DNA from: Acephala macrosclerotiorum
Lineage: Eukaryota; Ascomycota; Leotiomycetes; Helotiales; Mollisiaceae
DNA: 64,000 nucleotides
Direction: 5' to 3'
Assembly: GCA_014904845.1 (NCBI GenBank)
Contig: MU119348.1
Span: 62,001-126,000 of the forward strand
A model generated the notes under the pieces. That model made no database searches. It was not told the origin of the DNA and worked only from the letters and a program-made list of their open reading frames with translations. Shown one piece after another: positions 36,170-49,200 of this stretch; position 1 is the stretch's first letter; the number at the start of each line of letters is the position of its first letter. The position numbers and the translations under genes were made by a program.

Positions 36170-36759
36170 GCGAACGTATCGCGGGCATCAGCTTTCTATG
36201 TTACGGATCCTAGTTCTTGGGAACTTGGTTCGGTTATGGCGTTGAGGAATGTCTCGGAGCGTTTGTCTTGGGCAGGCTGGTAAGGGTGACAGGGGCAGAT
36301 CCGAAAACAGCGATCCACAGGCGAGCCTTCACTAGAAATGTACGAGTATGAAAAGCTGGGGTAAAATAATCAAGCAGCATACCAATTTGTTTGCATTCCT
36401 CAAGAGTTGACTTTCATTTCTGGTTATGGTTACCAAGCAAAGTCTGTATTCTTAATATTCCTCCTGCGAACGGACAACTTAGACAAAGAGCGTCGCCTAC
36501 GAATCTGCGCTCAAGACGGCTCTCCCGAGACAAAGACACTACGCCTGCAATAATGGCCCAACTGGGTCCTGGGTATAGGGGGATTGACAGGCAAGATCAT
36601 TGTTTTCCTACTCATCAATGGACATTGCATACAAAGAATATCTTTGCCAACAAGAAGGCCATTCATACTTTTCTCCTTCATCCATTCTTCTATTTTCTAT
36701 CCACTATTCCGTACACTGGAGATATTTGATAGCACATCCTCCAGGTGCATCGGTAATTC
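36170..36759. other. Intergenic region upstream of the HMG-box gene
   Basis: This holds the RVB1 3' flank and the likely promoter and leader of the HMG-box gene. ORFs at 36391-36729 and 36600-36959 have no family signal. I see no gene. Confidence 0.45.
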
Positions 36760-39000
36760 ATGATGTCAGTGTCGACTGGGCTGGGCCATTCCAACCTACA
36801 CACTCCACGGTCGCCTGTGAGCATCTCTGCAGATTCAAGTCGACGGGGTTCCCTGAAGCAGGTTCTTCCAGAGAAGCAGTCCGAACCGACTCCGAGTTCT
36901 CCTCAAGACCGTTTGACACGAAAGAGAGCAGCTTCTTTGGACACCGAAGTTGCGAATGAGCCACGTATTGGGCATTTGGCTCTGAATAGTGCACGCTTGA
37001 CCGAACCTTCAACATCAGACCCGACGAAAGACCAGGTCTGCCTTTGTCAACCAGACCCAAAGATCCCAAGACCTCGAAACGGTGCGTAATGCATATTCTC
37101 TTTGAGCTTCTGTGCCTCTGATTTTGATGATCCGCAAGACTTGCATCATGCTGTTCCTTTATAATACCCTCAAAAGACTCTTTGACCAGTACTCGAAAGC
37201 TGACATCTCTTTGTAGCTTTTATTCTCTACCGCCAACATTACCAGGCGCAGGTCGTCGCCCAGCACCCCGGACTTGCCAATCCAGAGATCTCAAAAATCA
37301 TAGGCGAACAGTGGAGAGAACAAGCACCTGAAATCAAGAACGATTGGAAAAGGCTAGCTGAAGTGAGACCTACGTATCCACAGGCTAAAGATAATATACT
37401 GACATAGATCTACAAACAGGAAGAAAAGCAACGCCATTCTCGACAGTACCCAGGCTACAGATACCAACCTCGGCGAGCAGGAAAGTCAAACGGCTTACGG
37501 CCTGCCTCCTCCTCTTCAGCAGACGATCCTATCCGCTGTCCAAAGTGTGGCGGACGATACATCTCTACACCTGGCACACCGTTGACACCATTCACACCAG
37601 CATTTGCAGCTTCACGACCCGTGCCTCCATTCACACCTTCTCAAACAGACCAATTCGAAAGACCTCGACAGCCAGCTCCAATGCAGACTCCAAGGATGGA
37701 TACGCCTCGACATCCACCTCTATTTCAGCAGCAACAATTGATGCGTCGGGGTTATGGACCACCACAACAACTTCAAACTCATCGTGAGAGAGATGAAGAT
37801 ATGGATTTGCTTAGCCCTTCTCAGGGACAGAAGCGTCGTCGATTCAATGAGGAAAACCATCGGGGTTATGCAGCAAACTCGCCAGTATCATACTCAGCTC
37901 CGCAAGCATTCGCGCGAAATGGCGCTCCGCCGATGCCAATGTCAGCGGGTTATAGACAACAGTTGCCAGGACCTGGCATGTTGGTTAAGAATGGATCAAT
38001 GGGCCCTCCGCCAGCACAATACTCACCTGTTGTTCCACACCCACGACAACAATACCCCCAACGTCAAAGCATCATGGACGAGTCGCTTCGTTTACCTCCT
38101 ATTCAGACACAGATCAGCAATGGCGCATCTGGCCAGCAACGATCAGATCCGAGAGCAGAGAGTCGCGAGTCTCAGGCGAAGAGTATCGAGGCCATGGTCA
38201 TGACGATCCCGTATATCAATAAAATCAAAGTTCTCACCAAGATCTCTCCGCCGCTGTCGCCACCGGGTCCAAGCAGTCCCACTTTGGAGGTCAGAGGTGC
38301 CGTTATCGCTGTGGAAGGTGCAGACAGGGAACTCTTGAGTGAGATCGGATCTTTCATCAACGAGTACCTAAGCAAAGACCCATCTTTCGCAGTCAGAGTA
38401 TGGGGAACTACCGCCTCTCCTGCTCCTGTCAAGCCAGCAACCACTCCATCCTCAGACACAGAAATGTTGGAGGCTTCTACCGCAGCTGTGATACCAAAGC
38501 CAGCAGAAACTACTGATGAGATCGACAGCTTTGTCGAATACCTCTCAATCATCTCACAATGGCATAATAAATCCAACGAGATCTCCAAATACATCACCAC
38601 CGCACCCTCAACCGAACCCAACACAGACATAATCAAAACACCCGCTCCCGAACCTAAGATCCTCCCCATCGCACTCGTACCCTCCGGCTTCTCCCTCACA
38701 ACATCCGATACCTTCGCCCTCCGCATTCCAATCAACGACTCCTACGCCCCAGTTGACCATTGGCAATGGATGGCCACACTCTGGCGCGGCATTGTTGGTC
38801 CTGACCTCACGATCTACGTTACGAGAGTTGGAGCTGATGAGATGAATAGACTGGGTGGCGTTGAGATCAGGAGTGATTGCGGGGCGATTGTTGTTCGGAT
38901 TGCCGAGACGGGAAAGATGGATGAGAAGACGGCGAGGAGATTAGGGTTTGAGGTCGTCGAGATCGTGAGGAATGTTGAAAGTGGGTTTGGAAGGAGCTGA
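36760..39000 (+). CDS. HMG-box transcription regulator (Ste11/Rox1/MATA-type box)
   Basis: The single HMG box is of the sequence-specific MATA/SOX-like type found in Ste11, Rox1 and fungal mating regulators, so the product should be a nuclear DNA-binding regulator. The 682-aa protein has a Ser-rich N-terminus, the box at about residues 103-170 (PRPRNAFILYRQHYQ, ISKIIGEQWREQAPEIKNDW, YPGYRYQPRR), and a short CPKCGGRYIS motif near 195. A long Pro/Gln-rich region follows, then a folded C-terminal half of unknown type. Exons are 36760-37081, 37217-37362 and 37420-39000. The introns (135 and 57 bp) both fall inside the box. An untranslated or short upstream exon cannot be excluded, because the chosen ATG is followed by a possible acceptor. 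Confidence 0.87.
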
Positions 39001-39696
39001 GGTGATCGTGATCGTGATCGTGATCGCGAATGCGTAGAATAACAGGAATGGCTTGGGGGTATAGGATGATCGGTTGGTGGTTTGGGGTTTGGTAGTGGCT
39101 TGCTTCCTTTCTATGTGTCTATTCTGCATCGAGTGCTTTTGTATTTTAAGTGGAATTGGTACACACAATTTGAATTGATATTGGTTCATGCCTTTGACAC
39201 CGAATTGAAGGTGGGATCTTCGGACAGGATTGCCTAGAAAAATGATTGGTCCTGCTTATGAAATAAGGTGTGAAGCATAGTCAGATTCAACTTCGAGAAC
39301 ATCAGCCTTCGTAAGAAACTTCCTGGTGATGAAGGTCATAATAGGCTATCGAACAATTAGCTCGGCGATGAAAGTGTGGGGTAGGGTGATAGTCGCTTCA
39401 GCTCCGAATTGCCGCATACCCCGTGTCCATACAGTCAGCAGTATGGCAGCCCTATGGACGCCACGGATTCCTTGTAGTGGCCATCGTGAAAGAATGAAGT
39501 AAGCACTTGCAAAGAGCTACGAACCAGCAGCGCTGTTGATCATATTATATATATGGGATGGAGATTCCAGTGGAGAGGAATATTCTGCAGGCAACTCTCA
39601 ACTCTCAGATCCCAACTCGCAACTCCCAATCATCGAGCTACTTCCCAAACTCAAACATTTCCTCGATCTAGGCACTTCAAACACAAATAAAAAAAT
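39001..39696. other. Intergenic region with a short GATCGT repeat
   Basis: Four tandem copies of a GATCGT-like hexamer (about 39003-39028) follow the HMG gene stop directly. The rest is the promoter region of the GFA gene. I see no gene. Confidence 0.5.
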
Positions 39697-40180
39697 ATGG
39701 CACATGGATCCTGCATTTGCGGAGACGTGAAATATGAGTTCACAGGAGAGCCAGCCATGCAGGTAAGAGAGTAGGATCACCTTAACAACACTCACTAAGA
39801 AGCACTAGGCAATCTGCCACTGCGTCCCCTGCCGCAAGGTCTCCGGCGGAGCGTTCACCACCAACCTCATTGTGCCAGCAGCAAACTTCACCATCCTCAC
39901 TGGTGAAGATAAATTGAAGACTTTCTCCATGAAACACCCAAGCGGCATGACGCTTACTATTCGTTTCTGCGAGAACTGCGGCACGAAAATCTATAAGACA
40001 GGAGACGATCCTGCCTTTGCTGGAGTGAACATTGTGCAGGCTGGAACTCTTGACCATGCTGATGGAGAGAAGGGGATGGGCATTAAGGATGTGAAGGTTG
40101 GAGTTGAGTTGTGGGTTAGCGAGCGTGTCGGCTGGTTGGGAGAGCATGCTGGAGTTGCTCAGTGCCAGACATTTACTTGA
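39697..40180 (+). CDS. GFA-domain (CENP-V type) zinc protein
   Basis: Members of the glutathione-dependent formaldehyde-activating (GFA) family bind zinc, and some act in formaldehyde or thiol chemistry. The substrate here is not predictable. The 145-aa product is one GFA domain of normal length. Zinc-binding cysteines are seen at residues 6 and 8 (SCICGDVKYE), 25, 27 and 30 (ICHCVPCRKVSG), and 76 and 79 (RFCENCGTK). Late strands read GVNIVQAGTLD and VELWVSERVGWL. Exons are 39697-39762 and 39809-40180, with a 46-bp intron in phase 0. There is no targeting signal. Confidence 0.9.
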
Positions 40181-40938
40181 TCGAGATTGAATTTGAGATT
40201 GTGAATTCGGACTGTGCGATGCAGGCGGGCGGGGAAAGGAATATATTTTCTCATCTTAAATTTCAGAGAGATTGATTGGACACTTCCTTTCTTGATGCTG
40301 CATGACCTTCCCATCGTGTCGATTTGGTGGCATGATTAACCTCCCAAAAAGCCACTGCAGAAATCGCGGAATCCGGTTGTGGACACAGCATGTGAAATAG
40401 AGCTAACTAATGGGCTGGTACTGTACTCGTACATTAGCCACTCGGCTTCAGTAACACGCTACTGATCTCTTGGATGCTGACTAAAGAGCTCAGAAATTTG
40501 ATTGCATCGCGGTCTGCCCTCCATTTCGGCTCAAATTGCAACAACCTCAACCGCCAGTTTGATGATATTCCTATAAGCTCGATATGAGGTCTCGCTGACC
40601 GTTTGATCTTTCGCGATGAGAAAAGTCGAGGACATGAGCATGAGCCGAAAGAGGACCGGAAACCAAGTTGAAATTGAAGGAGATGATTGTGAGACGCTCA
40701 CCAGAGGACTAAATAGGCCGTCGTCATACAACCCATGGCTTTCAAGTCCGAGGCTGGTAAATGATGGAGCGCAGTGTTAAGCGAAGTTCGACCTTATCGT
40801 CGAGAAATGCTAAGGTTGAAAAAAGTATCATTCACGTGATCTGAAATTTACCCGCGGTTTGGCCCGCATTAAATTTCGAGCTCTCACTTCACAGCTATTT
40901 ACATACACACGCGCTCTACGGGCGCAAAGGCTCTCCGA
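40181..40938. other. Intergenic region
   Basis: This lies between the GFA gene and the AAA ATPase gene, which are on the same strand. A minus-strand ORF at 40531-40731 has no support. I see nothing else; it should hold the ATPase promoter. Confidence 0.45.
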
Positions 40939-43900
40939 ATGCATGCTGCAGTATTAGGCGTCCTCCGTACGGCTAATCGACCAATATCGAGACGCGCCTG
41001 TCGAATTGTCGCCGGATCAAGATATCCTCTTGCTCATCGGAGCTTCAACCGTTCTGCGATTTCGTACAAAGCACCAGAAGATCCGAAAGCTGAGGAAGTG
41101 GGTAAAGACAGTGCTGTGCCAGAGGCTCCAGAGAGTAAAGCCGAATTAGATACCGAACCAGATGCCGAACCAGAAGCAGGAGCAGAAGCTGAGAATGAAG
41201 GTTCAGATCAGTCCATATTCTCACCAGAGGCGGGTAACTTGGTCTTGTTCAACAAGGTGAGGAACGGGAAGCCAGGATCCGGTCGAGTACGAGCAGGGCT
41301 TCGTTCAAAGGCACCGGAAGGTGTTCCTCCCATCGTAATACCATCGTGGTTCTGGGAGAAGAACGTCAAATTGGTGGGAGAACTAGACTTGGGTGGAAGC
41401 CTTTCTGTAGAGGGAGAGAAGCTTTTTTCAAGTCGGACCGACAGCGACAATACTGCGGCAGAGACAGAGACAGTCGTCGAATCTGCCGAAGAACCAAACC
41501 TGGAATCGACACGTATCGAGACAACGAGATACTCTATACACAAGGACATATACAAGGAGACTTTGTCGAGCATAAGGGCAGGTCTCATCCTGCGGCCACC
41601 GAAAAACTCGAACAGCCAAGCATTGAAGCGACCTATCACTGTGTTACAATGCCCGAAAGTTGGGGGGACTTTGTTCCTAGACTCCGTTATAGAATCTATT
41701 GCTGGAAAATGTGAGGCTGATCTGGTCCGCCTGGATGCACAAGATATCGCTCAGATCGTAGGACCCTACACCGACGAAGATCCAATCTGGTCAAGTTCGA
41801 AATGGCAGATGTCCAAGACTGGCACACTTGGCTACAAGGCACACAAGTTTGCTGGCAAGATGGAGGAATACGACGAAGACCCGAAGGACGAGAAAGACGA
41901 GGACGAAGAAGAAGAAGGCTTTGGGTCATTCTCTGGTATGCAGGGCCTGTTTGGCAAGGAGAATAAACCGTCCAAACGGGATTCAATTATTGATTCCTTG
42001 CTGCTCTTCTCAGGTCAAAAGGCCAACAGCATACAATTATCGGGTCCTATGCCTAGCAGCAGACCAATATCTTTTAAACTTCAAGGAGGCAACGGTACAC
42101 TTGCGCAAATACCAGGTGGCCAAGATCAATGGAGCGACCTGAAGCTCTCTACAGCATTTGATGCGTTGATAACTTCGGGCGATGCGAAACGTGCTGCATC
42201 TTCCATTGAGATGGAGACTTTGGAAGAAGCAGAGGCAGACTCAGAACCAGAGGAGAAGAGGCTTATAGTTCAGATTAAAGACTACAAAGAACTATTGGGA
42301 ACTCAGGAGGGCCTCGACCTCGTATATCGGCTTCGCGCCTGCGTTGACAAGCGATGGCAAGAAGGGAGAAGCATCGTATTGGTTGGGACAACAGCTATAG
42401 AAGATCTAGACTTTCCCATGCTACGATCCTCAGTTCAACATCTTCAGTCCGATGTCGTTGATGGCGACAGTAAGACGATATTAGTCACCCCGAAACGTCT
42501 GGAAGAGCTCGACGTGGTTTTCGAATCTGATGAGAAAGCTCGCATCAGAAAAATCAATATCCGGCATGTCGAGGACATGATTCTGAGGCTTGCTGAAGGC
42601 GTGCGGGATATGAGTCCAAACCTGGATCTCGAGAAAGACATCGACACTGCGGTGGCTTACGCGGCTGGGATTGAGGAAGCAGTATGGACTTATGCTCGTG
42701 TTCACAGAATTGCAACGACGATCCTTGGTCTGGAATTGGAGTCAGAAGACGTGGACGGTGTCGTATTTAGCCAGGTACTTGAGATATTGACTTCTAGTGA
42801 CGAAGCCAAGTTTACATGGGTCGCCGAGGAGAACAAGACTCTTGAAGAGGATGCCGACCTTGAAAATATGCTGAAGAAGGAAGGGACATCCGAGAAGAAG
42901 AAAGCCATGGAAAAAATATCAAAACTTCGAAGACGGTGCAATATGCAGGAGGCAAAGCTGCTAAGTGGCGTGGTCTACCCGTCCGACATCCGAACAACAT
43001 TCGCCGATATTCGTGTCCCTCCAGAGACCGTCGAGGCTTTGAAGACCCTGACGAGTTTATCACTGACTCGTCCCGAAGCATTCAGATACGGTGTTCTGGC
43101 GACTGACAAGATTCCTGGTCTACTTCTCTACGGTCCTCCTGGAACGGGCAAGACTTTGCTTGCTAAAGCTGTGGCGAAAGAAAGTGGGGCGACAGTCCTG
43201 GAAGTCACGGCCGCAGACTTGAACGACATGTATGTTGGAAATGGCGAGAAGAACGTCAGGGCTGTTTTTAGTCTCGCCAAAAAGCTTTCTCCTTGTGTCG
43301 TATTTATCGATGAAGCAGATGCTATTTTTGCTGCCCGCCACGAAGGCATGAATCGGAGCGCACATCGAGAGATGATCAACCAATTCCTCCGTGAATGGGA
43401 TGGTCTAACAACGGACATCTCAGCCTTCATCATGGTAGCCACCAACCGACCCTTCGACCTCGATGAAGCTGTTCTCCGACGACTACCTCGAAGAATTCTC
43501 GTCGACCTTCCTGTGGAAAAAGATCGAGAGACTATCCTCAAGATCCATCTGGCTGACGAAATCCTTGATGAATCCGTCTCCATCGAAAAACTGGCGAAGG
43601 ACACCTCTTTCTACTCAGGCTCCGATCTCAAGAATCTAGCTGTCGCAGCAGCATTAGCCTGCATCCGCGAAGAGAACTCGCTCGCAGCCCAACACACCGG
43701 CGAAGAGCCTTTCACATACCCAGAGAAGCGCACTCTCACATCAAAACATTTCGAGAAAGCAATGGAAGAGATTAGCGCCAGCATCAGCGAAGATATGAGC
43801 ACCCTGACCGCAATCCGAAAGTTCGACGAGAAATACGGTGACCGGAAAGGCAGGAGGAAGAAGGGACCCGGTCTTGGATTTGGTGGGACCAAGACTGAAG

Positions 43901-43944
43901 AGAAAGATTCGGAGGCTGTGAGGGTGAGGAAGATCGGGGTATGA
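40939..43944 (+). CDS. Mitochondrial AAA ATPase (Msp1/spastin-like AAA domain)
   Basis: This single-exon gene gives 1001 aa. The N-terminus (about residues 1-45) is Arg/Ser-rich without acids (RTANRPISRRACRIVAGSR), a likely mitochondrial presequence. An acidic region and a long middle part of unknown fold follow. The AAA module starts near residue 690: Walker A LLYGPPGTGKTLLAKAVA (about 731), pore-loop region LNDMYVGNGEKNVRAVF, Walker B CVVFIDEADAIF (about 787), sensor 1 MVATNRPFDLDEAVLRRLPR, and the helical lid FYSGSDLKNLAVAAA. This is the meiotic-clade arrangement seen in Msp1 and spastin, so extraction or remodelling of mitochondrial proteins is a reasonable guess. The tail is basic. Confidence 0.85.
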   Translation: MHAAVLGVLRTANRPISRRACRIVAGSRYPLAHRSFNRSAISYKAPEDPKAEEVGKDSAVPEAPESKAELDTEPDAEPEAGAEAENEGSDQSIFSPEAGNLVLFNKVRNGKPGSGRVRAGLRSKAPEGVPPIVIPSWFWEKNVKLVGELDLGGSLSVEGEKLFSSRTDSDNTAAETETVVESAEEPNLESTRIETTRYSIHKDIYKETLSSIRAGLILRPPKNSNSQALKRPITVLQCPKVGGTLFLDSVIESIAGKCEADLVRLDAQDIAQIVGPYTDEDPIWSSSKWQMSKTGTLGYKAHKFAGKMEEYDEDPKDEKDEDEEEEGFGSFSGMQGLFGKENKPSKRDSIIDSLLLFSGQKANSIQLSGPMPSSRPISFKLQGGNGTLAQIPGGQDQWSDLKLSTAFDALITSGDAKRAASSIEMETLEEAEADSEPEEKRLIVQIKDYKELLGTQEGLDLVYRLRACVDKRWQEGRSIVLVGTTAIEDLDFPMLRSSVQHLQSDVVDGDSKTILVTPKRLEELDVVFESDEKARIRKINIRHVEDMILRLAEGVRDMSPNLDLEKDIDTAVAYAAGIEEAVWTYARVHRIATTILGLELESEDVDGVVFSQVLEILTSSDEAKFTWVAEENKTLEEDADLENMLKKEGTSEKKKAMEKISKLRRRCNMQEAKLLSGVVYPSDIRTTFADIRVPPETVEALKTLTSLSLTRPEAFRYGVLATDKIPGLLLYGPPGTGKTLLAKAVAKESGATVLEVTAADLNDMYVGNGEKNVRAVFSLAKKLSPCVVFIDEADAIFAARHEGMNRSAHREMINQFLREWDGLTTDISAFIMVATNRPFDLDEAVLRRLPRRILVDLPVEKDRETILKIHLADEILDESVSIEKLAKDTSFYSGSDLKNLAVAAALACIREENSLAAQHTGEEPFTYPEKRTLTSKHFEKAMEEISASISEDMSTLTAIRKFDEKYGDRKGRRKKGPGLGFGGTKTEEKDSEAVRVRKIGV

Positions 43945-44522
43945 ATATGTTCATATGCTTGAATTGCATGGAACGGCGCCTAGGTTTGCATATCTTGTTC
44001 CTGGCAGGTGAGGGCTTGCGGGGACTTTGTATAAAAGATTGTAACAGTAGATAGAGATCAACGGCAGTTATGATCAAGAAATATGTGGTGCTTCTGAGTA
44101 TCTGTTGTGTTTTCCCACTGGAAGGTATGCTTCTTTAGCAATTCAGACAATTTGATTACATCTTCTAATATAAAGACTGAGCACAAATTAATTCGCTGAC
44201 ATTACACCCAGCTTTAAAGTGAAATTTACTTGTCAAGTCGTTTCAAACATTTCAAGGTTCCTTTGGCTGGAGGAACAAATTTAGGGATTTTCAGACCTTG
44301 GAAAGTGTTCATGGGCGGCTGTCCACAGCTGTCAGAGAACGGAACTTTGTAGTGAGCTCTAACAAATGTACTGAGCCACTTGCGATCTGACTCGAGACTT
44401 CGAAATATTCACTTGTCACTTGTGTCGGATTTTGGCTATTCTTTTCTTGCATTGGAATCTAGTCTATACAATTTCTACATAGGAAGCGTTGAGCTCGTCC
44501 CTGACTATGCCATTCAATGATC
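43945..44522. other. Convergent 3' region
   Basis: This is the gap between the AAA ATPase and the convergent 478-aa gene. It is AT-rich and should hold both 3' UTRs. I see no gene. Confidence 0.45.
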
Positions 44523-46111
44523 CTAATGATCCTCGACACCCTTCTTGTGAAAGCTTCGCCTGTAAGTCGACTTGAGAACTTCGTCTACAGTGAACGGAAT
44601 TCCAACCCAACTATCCGACTTCTTATCCTTCGACTTGATAACATAATTTTCGCCATGTGAATGGCAAGGCTCCCATCCCTTCTCCGTAGCCGTGATCAGT
44701 TCCTTGATCATTGTTTCGCTGTCCAAATGCTCACTGGTTTGGACTTGGATCCTATGGTGAAAGTCCTCGCTGTAGCCACGGGAAGCACGGAGGAAGCGGT
44801 CGTAGACGTTGGTGGCTCCATAGCGGGGCTCGATCGCGTCCTCGACTTGATCACCGTTATGCATGCGTAACGAAGAGTCAACGGAATACCAGAAGTCAAG
44901 CAGAACCGCAAAAGCTGCATTCGGGCGTTGAGGAGTATTTGCACCTAAGGCAAAGATGTTCAGGATTTTGGTATAAACCCATTCGGCCTTTTGCGCCTTG
45001 TCCTCTAATTGGTCATCAGACTTGAACTCGCACTTCTCGATGCTGTCATCCAGAATGTGTCTGACCCGACCGGCAACGGCTTGCATGAAATGAAAGCATA
45101 ATGGCCAACAGTGTGTCTTAAAAGATGCCTTAAGAGTGACTGGAATGAGGTCGGCTAGTGTGAATTGGACGAAGCTCCAATATTTCATCCCACTTTTGAG
45201 GTGCTTAATGTAGGCTCCAATGTTATGAGATTTGACATGAGCTTCCCATTGGTAGTAAAGGAAGAAGAATAACTCCGAGGAGGCTTTCTCAGGTTCTGTT
45301 TCCAGGCGAAGGCAGTAAGATATCAAAGTCGGGGCAAATTGATGTGGGTCAGCCTCGTCAGGCCAGTAGTGGGTAGACCGCTCGGAGAAGAACAGTGAAG
45401 GGCGCCAAAAAGGTCGGCCGAAGGCCTTCGTGTGCGCAATCATGTCCTGGACCTTGGATAGGTATTCTTTGTGTTCTTCTGAGCCTGGTTTCATGGATTT
45501 GAGATTGTTCTGCATGGCAGCCTCAACAGAACGGATCATGTCTGAGAACGTACTACCGACTTTTTCGAATGGGAGGCTATCGGTGGATTGAGACGAATTG
45601 CCGGCGAGTATTGCGTTCATAGTGCTAACGGCCCCTGCATCGAATTAGCACGAGCTCTAGGGTCAACGAGTGGCGCAATTACCTTTAAACTTCACGACGG
45701 CAGAGGCCTTGCTGGTGTCGACGCTACCGCACAGATAGGAACCTTTGGCCATCATTTGATTCGTTAGGTCAACCTCAAAACTGTTGACTGGATGGGGGTC
45801 TATCAAGACTAATAGCCATTGAAGCTCGAGGTTGAAACCAGTAACCTGGATGTAGTCAGCTGGATGAAAATACAGTAGTGGAAAGCGGGAGAGTAGTACC
45901 CTGAAACTACCAAGACCATTGCTATGTCGAAGCAAATTTGCTAGAAAGCAGGGCCAGTATTTCTTCGCAATTTTATGCTTCTCTCGATTCTCAAAGACTG
46001 AAAACTTGCCAGAAATCACATATTCCCCGACGTCCTGAAAATTGTTAGCCATGTAGTCCTAACAACGACCTTGTGTAGACCTACAGGGGTTGCACTTCCG
46101 ACAAACAACAT
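44523..46111 (-). CDS. Unrecognised protein, 478 aa
   Basis: I do not recognise the family. The product is a soluble, mostly helical protein with no signal or membrane segment. Conserved-looking stretches are DVGEYVISGKFSVFENREKH, EVDLTNQMMAKGSYLCGSVD, GRPFWRPSLFFSERSTHYWP and LSYCLRLETEPEKASSELFF-like sequence. Exons are 46085-46111, 45900-46034, 45683-45845 and 44523-45634, with introns of 50, 54 and 48 bp. The short first exon (MLFVGSATP) is chosen because the obvious ATG at 46052 lies inside a typical GCTAAC...TTTCAG acceptor. The 54-bp intron has no stop and could be retained. It starts 148 bp downstream of the Mus7/MMS22 stop, on the same strand. Confidence 0.68.
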
Positions 46112-46258
46112 TACCACACGAGCCCAGCTGCGTACCAAGTGAGTTACTGCCACTTTATTATCCCCTTCATATTCTTGTTCAACATAATCGCGTGCTAGAA
46201 GACCAAGGACATCGTAGACGCATGGGCCACAAAGATTATCACGAAGAGGCTATTATAA

Positions 46259-49200
46259 TTAGTACTGCCCGATCTGATGAGCGGAGGAGGCACGGACCGA
46301 AATCATTCTTGGCATATACACATCCTCTTCATCAATACTACCTTGACTGTCTTCTTGTCCAACCGTAATAACCTCCTGTTGCTGAGGCTCAGGGCGAAAT
46401 TCCTCGACTTTTTCGGCATAAGCATCCAGTATTGTGAGGCATTGGTGAAGAACCTGAGGCTTAATCGGCAAGCCAAGGAATCGGTCGTCATTGCGAGTAA
46501 AGAAGAGGGCTCTGGCAAGCGGGCCTGTGGTTGGATTTAGAACACAAAGTTTGGAATAGCTGAGTCGAGTACTTACGGTGATTGAGAACTCTGTAGGCAT
46601 GGTAGCCAGACTTCGTAACACCAATGTTAAGGGACCAGATCGCTAGTATTGTGAAGATTTGAGATTCAATCGGGAGCCTGTTGCTCGACACAATCTCCAA
46701 AATTTGTGCCTCCGTTACTCCATCTCTGGCTTGGTTGCGACCTTCCAGCTCTGCATTCCTATAGTCGTCGAGCAAAGAGAGGATATCTTTCTCTTGCCAA
46801 TCGTTCAATTGTGCGTAGACCTCCATCTCTTGGTCGGTGGAGAATGTGAAGCGCGCGATATTCGTATGGGCTCTGATGTGAACCAGAAAAGCCTCTTTGT
46901 GTGAATGGCCACGCTCCACCAGATTCTCAATCGCCGCCAGTGAAGGTCGTTGCGCGGAAGGTGAAGCCCAAAATAGGGTACACAAAAGGTCGTGATGGTT
47001 GCGCAGGGATGCAAGATCTTTCTGGCGTATGGCTTCGTCTTTCGGATACTTTCTGTCGTGGTTGGGGAGTAAACGCGCTACAAGGTTGCGAATGCTCTTG
47101 ACGTCGCCAACATGCGAAAATTGTTTGAGCGCCAAAGCCACAATTTTGAGGAAAATGTGAAAACAACGATCTTCAGGCTCGACCGCCAGGGATGGATTTT
47201 GGTCGAGCTCTTCGAGAAAATGTGGAGAGGTGTAGACCTCTTCGTTGCGCAGGTGTGCCAATTTTTGAGAAGCGAAAAAGTCGAATAACGTGCCAATAAC
47301 GGCGCTACACTTCCACCAACCCCATTCAACCATGAGATAATGGCACCTACTGACGATTGATCTACAGTAGTCGTTAAAGCCCGGAGACTGTCTCGAACTC
47401 GTTTTGTACAAGGAAAAAATCTGCTTCAACATCTGCTGAGGCAATTGCCAATTATCAAACGAAGCTAGCCGGCGTGCGTCCTGGATGACCACCCCGTGCT
47501 CATCAAATTCGCACAAAGGCAGGAGGGTATACATGGAATACCAAATCTTCTCCATTGTTGGAGCGTCAATGACTTTGGAAATGTCGACAGCCGTTAACAC
47601 TGGATTTACCACATCCCAGAATGATCCTCTGGGTATTTTCGCCGCACCGAGAACCTGGATCAGAATTACCCAAGCTTCTGCAGTATGTTGGTCACGTTTT
47701 ATCCCACCGTCTCTGAATGAAAGATACTGAAGATCGTCATAGAGCTTCCGTAGCACCGACATATCTTGCGATAACAAGAGTTGACTGCATTGACGAGCAG
47801 TACCCTTCAGAAGGTCCTCAAAGTTAAAACTCAGGGCGGCGTAATCTTGCTTGGCACGCGCTACAGAGAGCAAAAGAAAGGTGAGTGTACATATTCTCGA
47901 CATAACCTGGATTCCCTTCTGTACATCTGCATGTTTCGTGATATGGCTAACATTAAGGCGAGAGGAGAAATCTCGAAGGACTTCAAGCATCCTGGATAGA
48001 AACATCATCTCATCCAGGGTACCACTGAACGTCGTTTTTTGCGTATATTCTAGCACAGACGTCACAACATCCATGGCAGCCGCTGATGGAGAACTCGATG
48101 GTAGAGAGCAGTCGAGTTCAAGCTGATCGACAAGCCAATCGAAACAAAGTCCTACCTCTGATGAGACATTTTCATCCCACGGCCCCCACGAGAACGTCTT
48201 AGCGAGATTAAGCGATAAAACGATAGGAGTCGGACTTGGTGGTTGTACTCGCGGATTTCTGACAACCTCCGAGAGACGTCCACTTCCGATGAATGTACTG
48301 GCGTGAAAGAATGCACCAGGAGGTAATGGTACGATGTCAAAATGTTGAGTATACCTCATCCCAAACTTGGCCAGCCCTAGCAATTTACTACCGCTAGCAT
48401 CTGCTGCAGCTTCTGCGGCAAAACAATCAAGAATCAGAGGATCGCTTGGCTGACGATAAACAGCGGCACCAATATCGACCCGTCGAGGCCGTTGTTTTTG
48501 GCGGCCGAGCTTTTGAGCACGTTTTTGCTTCGCGGGATTATTGGTGATAACCTCTGAAACTTCGCACTCAGGACTTGAGTGGATCTCAATTGAGGGCTGA
48601 ACAGCATTTTCATCGGCCAGGAATCGGCTGAGCTGGAGGTTTGCCGATGGAATAGGACGCTTGCGAGTGCCCCTGTACAAGGCATCCAACGCTCTTTTAT
48701 TAGATTTGAAAGTCGTTGAGGGATACCGGTGTGAGTATTCATTTGCTGATCCCTCGAGCTGAGCTGGACGTGCTGAATGATGTTGAAAACGTGATCTTTT
48801 TCGTGCACCAACGTCAGTATTGTGGCTTGGTTTGTACTGCACCAATGGTCTTATCCGATCCTGGGGCATTTGATCTTTTGTAATGAAGTCGTTCATAGAC
48901 TGTTGGCGTCGCGAGACTAGCAGCCTCCGGCCTCTGCGAGATGATCCAAGTGGATTGACTTCCATCGCTGGCCTGTCTCTGCTCATAGGTGCTTCGAAAT
49001 GGGTCTGCTGGTTGTTTTGAATCTGAGAGAGTGGCCCTCTCACGGCCTGGGTTCTGTGCTTGCTGAATTCCGAAAGATTTTTCGGCTGAAGTCTCCCTGC
49101 AGTCCAGTCCTGCAAGACAGACTGGATGTCTTCAGTGTCTTCGCGAGTGGAGAGCCTGAAGAACTTCCCTGCGGGGCTGTGCCTGCCTTGCGCATTTCTA

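Noticed and set aside
46035..46052. ATG at 46052 as start of the 478-aa protein
   Set aside because: MANNFQ lies within a standard branch site and acceptor (GCTAAC...TTTCAG); an upstream 27-nt exon splices in phase.
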